Origin: Alternaria dauci
Lineage: Eukaryota > Ascomycota > Dothideomycetes > Pleosporales > Pleosporaceae
DNA: 64,000 nt
Assembly: GCF_042100115.1 (NCBI RefSeq)
Contig: NC_091280.1
Location: forward strand, 2,542,001 to 2,606,000
Reading direction: 5' to 3'
The position numbers and the translations under genes were made by a program. The notes below the pieces were generated by a model. The model ran no database searches, was not told where the DNA came from, and was given only the letters and a program-made list of their open reading frames with translations. Each line of letters opens with the position of its first letter. The stretch's first letter is position 1. Of this stretch, positions 55,001 to 64,000 are shown piece by piece.

Positions 55001-55818
55001 CGTATATTCGATCCTTTACAAATTAGGCTCAGAACGACTAGGCACGACTCTACCCAATAGCTCAAATTGCGATCAACGGAAGAAATGCAACGTCAACAGG
55101 GATATCACCATTCTTCCTCCAGCACGGCTATAAAGTGGAGCCTCTACAGCTAGAAATAGGCGACAAGAGAAGACTGCGAAAGCCTGCCGAACAGCTTTCA
55201 GACAAACAAAAAGCAGCAGAGATCGCGCTCAAGCTACAACAAGCTGTAGAGCTAGCCCAAGCAGGAATAGCAGTCGCCCAGCAAGAACAAGAGAGACAGG
55301 CGAACAAGACTCAGAGGGAGGCACAGAGTTACCAAGTAGGCGACAAAGTATAGCTGAAGCTCAATCAGCAATACAGCACAGGGCGAAACTCAAAGAAACT
55401 CAACTAGAAGAACGCTAAGTACACGGTGGTAAAGGTAATCAATAGCCACTCAGTCGAACTAGACACGCCCCCAGGCCCACACCCTGTTTTCCACGTCGAT
55501 CAGTTAAAACTCGCTAGTAACGACCCGCTCCCAAACCAGGTTCAGGACAATTATCAACCACAGCCGCTGCAGGTAGAAGAAGAGGACGAATAGGAGGTAG
55601 AGGACATTATAGCAGAAGAGATACGCCGCCGCAGGAGAGGGCGTAAGCTATATTACGAGGTGAAGTGGAAAGGGTTCCACCAAACAACGCTTGAACTAGC
55701 AGAGCTACTCAAGGACGCTGAGGCAGTAGATCGCTAGGAAGCATTCACAGAGACCGAACGAGACAGCGAGGGCCGCCTCCCAGAGGGGTTTCAGAGAGGT
55801 GATGTAGTATCACTATAA
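52080..55818 (+). pseudogene. R2 pol with chromodomain
   Basis: The protease site is ALIDSGCLCYALV (about 52115). The RT runs from the 206-codon open stretch 52417-53037 (LRLCIDYQALNAITRKDQYP) to YLDDVLIYSDG (about 53173). The RNase H tether is LLYRPSKENVRANALSRRE (about 53920). The integrase has the zinc-binding GHLGRELTYKILA, the core SIDFIKGLP, ITSNRGS (second catalytic Asp now Asn), and YHPQTNGATERMN. A chromodomain (YYEVKWKGF) ends pol near 55680. Many in-frame TAG codons make it non-autonomous, and the altered integrase Asp is a typical RIP transition. Confidence 0.87.
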
Positions 55819-55830
55819 GGAGGGGGGTAT

Positions 55831-56048
55831 TGTAACAGGCTGAACGCCCTTCAGATAGCTCCTCGATAGAATCTCAGTCTACTCGCAGAATCCGGGTGCT
55901 ACCCTAAGCACCCAGATTCTATCGGCCCAACTATTACTCAGGCAACTAGCGTTGTATATAGATAGCTGCGTAGCTTAGGAGCTTAGCCCTCTATCAAATA
56001 CAACCTCTGTAAACCTTGCGTTTACTCCCCAGAGCGCAGCCCCTTACA
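55831..56048 (+). repeat. R2 3' LTR
   Basis: 218 bp, differing from the 5' copy by transitions only at the positions compared. Confidence 0.95.
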
Positions 56049-56053
56049 AAAGG

Positions 56054-56805
56054 TCTAACTAACCCTAATCTACTAGAGTTCTAACTTCCTTAACTAGGAC
56101 TACTTACCTTACTACACCTCCCTATACACAAAGGGCTATCCTGCCTAACGTATAACTACACTTATATAGCGAAACAGATTATAGAGAAACACTACTAGAG
56201 GTAGTACGCAGAGTATAAACACGCTCTAAGTCGCCTATTAAAGGTTAATACGCTAACTATATCTAACTAGAAGAAAGTGTCCTACTAGCGTCTCTTTATA
56301 TATAGCTATAAAAGTTAATACTTTACAGTCGTTTTGCTAGCTAAAGTAAAAGAGGAGGAAGAAACGCTGTAGTGTTAGGATATAGCTGTAAAGCTACCTA
56401 AGGCAGAGTATATACGCGCTTAAATTAATAAAGCGCTAGAGTAGGGAGACTAAGAAATAAGAGCTTTTAAAGATAGGATTCTAGATAACGCTACGCTAAC
56501 TAAGATTTCGCCGTAGCTAGAAATAACGCGCTAGCTAAAATATCTTTATAAACATTTATTTATCAAAGTCACCTATCTTATAAGCCCTACTAGCTTAGCA
56601 TTAGAGCCTCTCCTAGTTAAGTTCTTAGATAGCCTAGACCGCGTCGTTAAGTAAGCGCATACTTCTATATAGGACGATAAAGTTAATATCTTTAATTAAG
56701 CGCGTATTAACAGTTTTATTTAGTGTAGGCGAGCGTTTAACTAGCTACTAATAATCAAACTACGTAACTTAACGTATTAAAGTTATAAGTAAGTCTTTAA
56801 AAGGC
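56054..56805 (+). pseudogene. Segment 2 of the RIP-degraded large gene
   Basis: Continues segment 1 in frame after R2: TNPNLLEF, LLTLLHLPIHKGLSCLTYNY, then LPKAEYIRA, AFKDRILDNATLTKISP, LALEPLLVKFLDSLDRVVK, and ARINSFI with MIKLRN-like LIIKLRNLTY before T11. Nearly every stop is TAG or TAA at an expected Gln, Trp or Arg codon. The HLP-x-H-x-G-x-x-C block and spacing fit the Cys/His-rich N-terminal region of the DUF3505-type family as I recall it. Confidence 0.55.
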
Positions 56806-56807
56806 TA

Positions 56808-58649
56808 ACGTGAGCCACAAGCGAGCTAATCACACAAGCGAGCTGATTACTTTGCTAAGACAACACCACCTCCTGCTATCCATCACAATGTTATAACTAC
56901 CTAATCTTGAATTACTTTCCCGCGCAGATAGGCTAATCCTTGCCATCCAAGCTATGAAATCTAATACATTACTAAGTCAGCGACGCGCTGCTGCTATCTA
57001 CAACGTTCCTTAAAGCACGCTTAGTACCCGACGCGCTAAAACACCTGCCCGACGCGATATCTATCCCAATTCATTAAAGCTAGTAAAGCACGAGGAAGAG
57101 ACGATAATCTAGTATATAAGGAAGCTTAACGCGCGAGGTTTTGCTCCTACGCTTAGCTACGTACGAGAAATGGCTGATCAGCTACTTGCTGCACGTAGTA
57201 GTACCTAGGTTGGCCAGAACTAGGCTACTAACTTTATACGCCGCAAGCCTAGTATCAAATCTTAAGTAACTAGGCAGCGTGATCTCCAGAGAGTTCTATG
57301 CAGCGATCTAGCTATTATCAGCCCCTGGTTTGATCTTGTACGTAGCGTTAAAGCTACGTACGGTATCTTAGACGAAGATACCTATAACTTTGATGAGACT
57401 GGCTTCTAGATGGGTGTTAGAGGGTTAGTAAAGGTGGTTACAGCTTCTGAAAGGCGCCTTAAGCTATTAGGAGTTCAGCCTAGCGATCGTGAGTGGGTAA
57501 CGTTAATTACCGCGATCAGCGCTGGAGGCTAGGTTGCTCCACCCTTTCTGATCTTTAAAGCAAAGCACTACGACTAAGCCTGGTACTATAACCCTAAGGA
57601 TTGGAGAATAGGTGTTAGTAATAACGGTTAGACGACAAATGAGCTTAGTATCGCCTGGCTACAGCACTTCATCCGGCATACAGAGGCTCGAATAGTGGGT
57701 AGTCACTGGCTACTTATTCTTGATAGCTATGAGAGCTATAAGTCACTTGCCTTCTAAGATCTATGCGAGGAGAATAAGATTATCACCCTCTGTATGCCTC
57801 CGCACGCTTCCTATATCCTACAGCCCCTTAATGTGGGGTGTTTTGCTCCCTTGAAGCGGGCGTACAAGAAGGAGATCAATGTCTTGGCAAATAGCCACAT
57901 CAACCACATCGACAAGAAAGCCTTCTTAACCACCTTTACTTAGGTATTTGGTAGCGCGTTCTCAAAGGAGAATATCATATCTAGCTTTCGAGCAACTGGC
58001 TTAGTACTATATAACCTAGGGGCGGTGTTATTAAAGCTTGAAGTCAAGCCTCGTACGCTATCACCACCGCTACTAGGGCTTACCACCTGGCAGCCTAAAA
58101 CACTAAGCAACGCTATTGAAATAGAGGCTCAATCAGCGCTTATATTTGACCGGATTCAGAGGCACTATAGCTTATCACTAGCATTAATTATTGAGATGAT
58201 GAGGCAGTTTAAAAAAGGGGCGGATATTATGGTACACTCTTAGGTGCTTTTAGCAGCTAGGGTAGCTGACCTTAAGGCAGCAAATAGAGCTGCTTCTGAG
58301 CGTAGGAAGCGTAAAAAGAAGCGAATTCAGGAAGGAGGGTCCCTATCGCAGGTAGAGGCTGAGGCAATAGTTGAGCAAAGGGACGTTAATGGTCAATTTA
58401 AGAAGGAGGCGCGTGATAGGAGGCTGCGCGCAGGTGGTAGTAGAGGTGGTATCCGACGCTGTAAGACATGCGGTGAAACTGGGCATAACAAGCGCATATG
58501 CCAAAAAGATACAGTAGAAGTAGATAATTAATTTAAGCTACTGTACGTTGTAATAGCTTATCGTGGTGTTAAGTTGTTCGCGTTTGAACGTAGGGTGCTG
58601 CATTTAGTGATCAGCTCGCTTGTGTGATCAGCTCGCTTGTGGCTCACGT
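56808..58649 (+). mobile_element. T11, pogo-like transposon with zinc-knuckle transposase
   Basis: A 1,842-bp element flanked by TA (56806-56807 and 58650-58651). Inverted termini start ACGTGAGCCACAAGCGAGCT. CACAAGCGAGCT is doubled at 56816 and 56833, again a 17-bp period. It is shorter than the T1-T10 type (about 2.1 kb). Confidence 0.93.
56888..58531 (+). pseudogene. T11 transposase with C-terminal CCHC knuckle
   Basis: A pogo-like transposase starting near ATG 56888. The core shows YNFDETGF, LILDSYESY and LQPLNVGCF, so the third catalytic Asp has become Asn while the DD35 spacing is kept. Instead of the long coiled-coil tail of T1-T10, it has a basic stretch (RKRKKKRIQ) and a final zinc knuckle CKTCGETGHNKRIC (CX2CX4HX4C). 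About a dozen TAG/TAA stops interrupt it, so it is not functional. It represents a different pogo subgroup. Confidence 0.85.
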
Positions 58650-58651
58650 TA

Positions 58652-58828
58652 ATCTATTTTGTATACTAGACTATACAGCCTAAGAATTATATTAAACTAG
58701 CTTATTATCTAACTACTCACTAGCTAGGGCACCTTAATAAGATAATAGCTATTAGCGAAGAGCTTATAGGGCTTAAGTAAAGTTAATAGATAAGAGAAAG
58801 TAATAAGTAGGGCCCTAACACTATATAA
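58652..58828 (+). pseudogene. Segment 3 of the RIP-degraded large gene
   Basis: The frame that ended VFKRLT before T11 resumes as IYFVY, TIQPKNYIKLAYYLTTH and LGHLNKIIAISEELIGLK up to T4c. Confidence 0.55.
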
Positions 58829-58830
58829 TA

Positions 58831-60943
58831 CCGAGGATCACCGCGAAACGCCGGCCACCGCGAAACGCCCGATCCGTGCATGCAACACTAAAACCTCAAC
58901 AACGTGTAACTCTATCAATATGAACTCAATAGAGGCTGCACTCGCAGCTATAGAATCGCTAGAATCTGGAGAAAAACTTGTGTATGCGCAAATCGCGAGA
59001 AAGTATAGTGTTGAGCCTACAACGCTCGCTCGCAGGCATAAAGGCGCATCAACCTCGCTCGAAACCCGCTTCCAAAATCAGCAGGCTCTCCACCCACAGT
59101 AAGAACAGGAGCTCCTCCTCTATATCAAACAGCTTACTAGGCGAGGCCTTCCACCAACACGAGCTATGATACGAAATTTTGGCTCACAGATTGCGAAGAG
59201 ACAGCTTAGAGTAAACTAGGTCAATCGCTTTATCTACCGGTATCCTAATAAGCTTATCTCAAAATAGACAACAGGCATCGACAATAGTCGCCACAAGGCT
59301 AATTCAGGGAGAAAGTATAGTCTCTACTTTAATCTCCTGCGCGAAAAAATTGAGCAGTATCACGTTAAGCCTCGTCACATCTACAACATGGATAAGAAGG
59401 GCTTCCTCCTTAGTATCCTAGGTAGATCAAAGAGGATCTTTGATAGACCCTCGTACGAGAAAGAAAAGAGGAGGAGCACTATCCAGGATAGATCGAGAGA
59501 GTGGATAACACTGCTAGCCTGCATCTGCGCTAATAGATCTCACCTTAAGCCTGCGCTCATCTACAAGTCAGCCTCAAGCTCCATACAGGACTCCTAGCTA
59601 CAGGCGCTCGATCATAAGACTCATCAGGTTCGAGTCTCCTCCTCACCCTCTAGCTAGACGAACAACGATATTGGCCTCGCGTGGCTTAAACAGGTGTTCG
59701 ATCGCGGTACAAAGGCAAAGGCTCGATCTTCCTATCGATTACTTATCCTTGATGGCCATAGATCTCACCTTATAATGGATTTTATCGAGTACTGCAATTA
59801 GAACAAGATCCTCCTTATAGTATATCCACCTCATGCAACCTACACGCTGCAGCCGCTCGACGTCGCTATGTTTAAACCTCTCTCCTTAGCTTACTAGGCT
59901 AAGATATCAGATTTTATGGAGAGGAGCTAAGGTCTTACCTTAATGAGTAAGAGAGATTTCTTCCCCCTCTTCTACTAAGCCTGGCAGGATTCCTTTAAGG
60001 AAACGACGATCCTAAAGGCTTTTGAGGTTATAGGCCTCTCACCCTTTAACCTAGAAGTAATCCTTTAACGCTTTGCTATATCTCCTCCCTTAAGCGATAG
60101 CGAGTCCTCAGCCTTAAGCGCCTCAAACTGGAGGAAGACTAAAGGCCTTCTACGTCAGGTAGTGAAGGATCGAGGTGATAGACGAGCTCAAAAGCTAGGC
60201 CAAGCTTTCCACCAAATCTCAACTCAAAAGACTCTTCTTAAGCATAAGGTGAAGGGCCTACGCGAGGCTCTAATCAATGAGCGAACGCGTAGGAAGCGAG
60301 GTAAGCCTCTCCTACTACAGGAGCCTAAGGAGTATCAAGGTAGAGCTGTATTCTAGTCTCCAAGGAAGGTGAAGGAGGCACGTGATCGTCAGCAGCTCCA
60401 GGAGCGCGAGGAGGAGCAGCTACAACACCAAAAGGCTGAGGCAAACAGGCTTCGTGAGGAGGCAAGGCATTCAAAGGTAAGGGAGAAGGAAATAAGGCGT
60501 CAGGCAAGAGATGCGGCTAGGTCAGTAAGGGAGAAGGAGAAGGCTAAGAAGGCTGCTAAAAAGGCTTCTAGGGCAGCCGCTCGCAGGACTGCAAAACGAC
60601 TCCAACAAGCTCTCAAAACCTCCCAAAAGAGTAAGAAGCGTAGCCTCAAGGCTCCTGCTAGAGCTACTACTAAAAAGAGAGCTATTATAAGGCCTGCAGG
60701 TGATAGAGAGCCTCAAGGTGCTGTCGCAGGCGCACCAGCTATCCAGTCACGACGCGGCCGCGCAATTACTACTCCAAAGCGATATTTGTAGCGCAATATG
60801 CTATATAGCCTCTATAGACCATACTTCGAAAAAAGATCGCAATAATAGCTATTATGTGAGGCTCTATAACCTCGAGTTGTTAGGCTGTTTTGGTGTTCGG
60901 ATCGGGCGTTTCGCGGTGGCCGGCGTTTCGCGGTGATCCTCGG
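58831..60943 (+). mobile_element. T4c, third T4-family transposon
   Basis: 2,113 bp, the same length and ends as T4a and T4b, with TA at 58829-58830 and 60944-60945. CACCGCGAAACGCC occurs at 58839 and 58856. It is inserted in the degraded gene and has no T5 neighbour, so the T4-T5 pairing in the palindrome is local. Confidence 0.95.
58920..60791 (+). pseudogene. T4c transposase, many stops
   Basis: Starts at an intact ATG (MNSIEAALAAIESLESG). The helix-turn-helix is YSVEPTTLARRH, with the Gly of sisters now Ser. YNMDKKGF has Lys in place of the Glu next to the first Asp, and the core keeps LILDGHRSH and LQPLDVAMF. It has many TAG/TAA stops, including the conserved Trp codon. The last 140 codons (60369-60791) are open and carry the coiled-coil tail ending TTPKRYL. 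All differences from T4a/T4b appear to be transitions. Confidence 0.87.
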
Positions 60944-60945
60944 TA

Positions 60946-62480
60946 ATTATTAGAAGATAGGCTTAACTAAACTTATCTCTATTTCTATATCTCTATACTT
61001 AACTATACGCTTAAAGGGGACCTTTTTAAGAGTATAGTAATAGGGTTTCTTACCGCATTAGGAGTTAATCCTAAGAAAAAGATCCTTTAAGACGCATCTT
61101 CCTTTATATTATACTTATCTACTTTTATTAAGATATTATAGATACTTATTATCTAGATATCTATCCTAATAGTAGAAGAGGGCTAGATTAAGCACCTATT
61201 AGATATACTAGATAAGATACATAAGCGCTTTATAATCTATAGAAGTTAGTTACTATTTAATTAGGTACTATAGTTACGAGCGTATAGAAAAAAGATTAGA
61301 AATAGCTCTATAAGCCTAGGCTATATCTACTAGTCTAATAACTATAAATAGCTTATATATAAATAGCTTAAGCTAAGTATAGCTAATTTTAAGAAATTTA
61401 TTACTACCTAGGTAGCACTAGTACAGTCTAAGCTAGAGTAGCTCTTTCTAATCTATAGTAATAAAAAGTAAGAAGATATAATCCCTACGTTTAAACTACG
61501 TAACTTAAAGGACAACCTAATAGAAAGCGCTAAGGGCTAGAGTTTTTATAAAGATCCTTAAAATAAAGATATTTTACTAGAAGGGAAATAATAGATACTT
61601 AATCGCGTCTTAGAAGCTAATACGCTACGGGCTAAATTTATAGAGTTATATAAGAAAGATTCTAAAGTTCTCTAGAAAGTAATAGTAGTAAAGAAGTATA
61701 TCTCTAAGATTAAATTATTCCTTAAGTAGCTCTTACTCCTTATTTATATTACTATAGGCTAACCTACTTATAGTATAGAGATCCTTAGCTTACGTTACTA
61801 TAATATAGTAAATAGGCACTATTAAAGTATTTTTATTAAGGATAGACTAGTTAGTATAGTAACTACGTACTATAAGGGATATAATATTATTAGGTCTATA
61901 AAGATTATCTACTACTATCTTCCTAGAGAAGTTAGTAAGCTTATTATTTACTACCTATAGCTTATCTTACTATTTTAGAGAAGTCTAGACCTACTAGTTT
62001 AGGAGAATAAAGTATCTTAGTTACCTTTCCTATAGCTAAAAGGTAATATATCTTAGATTAGTACTTATCTAACTAATACATTAAAAGATAAAGTATAAAT
62101 TTACCTATAAACCTATCTAAATATTACTTACTATAGATACGTTACGATTACTATATTACGCATCTATCTTAAAAGTAGTAGATTTAAGTAGGACTATAGT
62201 ATTAAAGAAAAGATATTAAATAATTAGGTAAGCTATATAACGTAGATAGTAGGGTCTATATACGTACGTAGACTAAAGGAGGCTCTTAGAGCTATAGAGG
62301 CTAGAAGAGCTAAGTATTAGATAGTTAGTCGCGAATAGTATAGTTTTCTTAGGTTCTACGCTTACTTACCCTATACTAAGCGTCTAGCTTTATTTAATAT
62401 ATTAGATAAGGAAGGTATACTAGTAGGTAGTAATAAGAAGTAAAAATATGTATAGGAAGATATTGTAGGCTAAGCGCTAT
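60946..62480 (+). pseudogene. Segment 4 of the RIP-degraded large gene (recombinase-like part)
   Basis: Continues after T4c: EDRLN, then TYLYFYISILNYTLKGDLFK, VIGFLTALGVNPKKK, LSTFIKIL, LIVEEG, and LLDILDKIHKRFIIYR. Further on come YYLPREVSKLIIYYLQLIL, ITTYRYVTITILRIYLKSS and VGSIYVRRLKEAL. These blocks recall the large fungal proteins in which a DUF3505-like zinc region precedes a tyrosine-recombinase-like domain, sometimes fused to a RecQ-type helicase. Family naming is from memory and should be treated as tentative; that the four segments form one gene is seen directly from frame continuity across three insertions. Confidence 0.55.
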
Positions 62481-64000
62481 AAGGAATATAAACCTTATTA
62501 TTAATAATATAAAAGCTAAGCTAGGACGCTATAAATAATATAATATACACTCTCTCCTAATTTCTCTATCCTAGGGCCCTACTTAGGATTAGCCCTTACC
62601 CTAGATAATATATACTATAATATTTACTTTTACTTACGTATAGTACGTTATAGGGGGCTCGCCCTAGAAGACTTTAAGGTACTAGACTAATTAGGTTCCT
62701 ATAGGCTAATAGCTCTAAAATTTAGATATATTAATTAGCGCGTTAAGCTATACGTTAACACTAATTTATAGCCCTATAGCTAATAGGGTTAATAAGGTTA
62801 ATAGTGTTAGGGTTTAGTGTTTAGAGGTTAGGGTTAGATTATCGCGTTATAATACCCTAGACCCTAGGGTTTAGAGTTATTCTAAGATAATAAGTAGCGA
62901 GGAAGACACATCTATAATATAATATATAACGTAGAGTCTATAATAACTAGTAGTTAATTTTAAAGAGTTATTTTACGCTATATTATATGCTTAACTTATT
63001 ATTATAACTATTATACTACTATAGTAGAGAATAATATTATAGGTAAGTATTTTACGTATTTAGTTAAGTACGCGTTAGTAGTATATAAAGAGTACTAATA
63101 TAGCGTTTTACCTAGCTAGATTAAGAGCTATATATAGCGCGCCTATCCTACTAAGTAGAAGTAAGCGAAAGCTATAGTAGAAGAAGTTAGTAGTTAGGCT
63201 AGTTTAATCTAGTATACTAGTAAGTTAGAGGTGCCTAGCTAGATAATTAAGCCTATCTATTAGTTACCCGTATACGAGGATAGATTAATATATTAGGTTA
63301 ACCCTAACTATTACTACTAGATATTCTAGAGTAAAGGCGTAATAAAGAAGTATTAGTAAGTTATGTATAACTAGTTACTAGTAGGGAAGAGTAGACACCT
63401 AAGCTAGGTTAAGTAGAAGGAGATAAGAGAGCGTATTAGCTAGTATTATAAGAAAGTGTATTACTAGTGTTTATTAGTCTAGGGCTAGGGCTTATAGTAT
63501 TTCTAGGTCTACTAGCCTAGTAATAGTAGCCTAGACGTTATACCTATTAACAGTGACGTAGCGTAGGCGTAGGTAGGTAAGGAGATAGCTAGGGCGTAGG
63601 CTAATATTAAGACCTAGGCGCAGAACACTATTAGGAGGGCGAGCGAGACGAGGTGAACCTATAGCTAGAGTAGACGTAGTAGCTGCCGTATTTAGTTAGT
63701 ATAGAGTAGCCGGAGTTAATAGCGTATATTAAAGAGCCCGTAGCTAAGCTTAACCCTAGAGGTAGGTATAGAGACGAGTAGTAGGCTAAGCCTATTAAGG
63801 CGGCTATATAGGAGGCTATAGATAGGTTAGCGCGGTTTAGTTAAGCGTCTATCATACGCCGTATTAGCGTATTTATACAGCTAGAGGCTATCTAGACAGA
63901 GAAGTACTAGATATAGTACTAGCTATTACAGCTATATATAGACGAATAGTTAATCGTTAAGCACGTACGGCCGTAGTAGTAGATAGTAATATTTTTTATA
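62480..64000. other. AT-rich RIP desert
   Basis: Extremely TA-rich sequence with stops in all frames. Two TTAGGG-containing strings occur near 62806-62856. Coding-like residue patterns persist around 63060-63900 on the plus strand, but I cannot name them. Confidence 0.5.

Larger units (their letters stand above)
49627..56048 (+). mobile_element. R2, Ty3/gypsy chromovirus
   Basis: A 6,422-bp element with two 218-bp LTRs (49627-49844 and 55831-56048). The AAAGG target duplication is at 49622-49626 and 56049-56053. A polypurine tract (55817-55827) abuts the 3' LTR. Order: leader, gag, protease, RT, RNase H, integrase, chromodomain. Numerous TAG codons (from CAG or TGG) show RIP. It interrupts an older degraded gene. 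Confidence 0.96.

Noticed and set aside
49400..62480. The degraded gene as a Starship captain (DUF3435)
   Set aside because: The visible blocks do not match the captain motifs I know, and the N-terminal Cys/His region fits a DUF3505-type protein better.
62790..62880. TTAGGG strings as a telomere
   Set aside because: Only two isolated copies in AT-rich DNA, without a tandem array.
1..64000. CRISPR arrays, bacterial operons, tRNA or rRNA genes
   Set aside because: No spaced direct-repeat array, no operon-like organisation, and no cloverleaf or rRNA sequence was recognised by eye.

Overview
The window reads as a chromosomal segment of a filamentous ascomycete. A Dothideomycete/Pleosporales-type plant-associated fungus is the most likely host, inferred from short 49-58 bp introns, WSC-domain secreted proteins, Fot1/pogo-type transposons, chromoviruses and strong C-to-T/G-to-A decay of repeats (repeat-induced point mutation, RIP). 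Species is not determinable from sequence alone.

Layout. 0.5-31.0 kb is a transposon block: fourteen whole or partial TA-flanked Fot1/pogo-like DNA transposons (T1-T10, with T4 and T5 each present twice), several abutting with one shared TA. Its core is a near-perfect inverted repeat with two 3,958-bp arms (4974-8931 and 11079-15036) around a 2,143-bp transposon (T6). A chromovirus (R1, 21451-28408, TSD AATAC) sits inside T9, an older RIP-degraded sister of T6. Two short unique stretches (about 15.3-17.1 and 19.2-19.8 kb) lie among these elements; the first holds a broken hypothetical gene. 31.0-48.6 kb is a gene island: a DUF2235 hydrolase, a beta/gamma-crystallin-like protein with a possible aerolysin-like tail, three related signal-peptide proteins (two with WSC domains), two disordered/membrane hypothetical proteins and an N2227-type methyltransferase. 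48.6-64 kb is a second repeat compartment: a heavily RIP-mutated relic of a large fungal gene, split by a second chromovirus (R2, TSD AAAGG), a zinc-knuckle pogo-like transposon (T11) and a third T4 copy, then an AT-rich desert.

How things fit together. All the DNA transposons carry the same kind of transposase (tandem N-terminal helix-turn-helix, DD35D core, long Lys/Arg/Glu/Ala-rich tail) and the same terminal design: a doubled short motif repeated at a 17-bp period in the terminal inverted repeats, with a different motif in each family. The degree of RIP decay gives a relative order: T9 and the 49-62 kb gene relic are old; R1, R2, T11 and T4c landed in them later; T2 and T6 are nearly intact. 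The gene island is comparatively repeat-free and holds three secreted-protein genes built on one N-terminal module with a conserved phase-1 intron.
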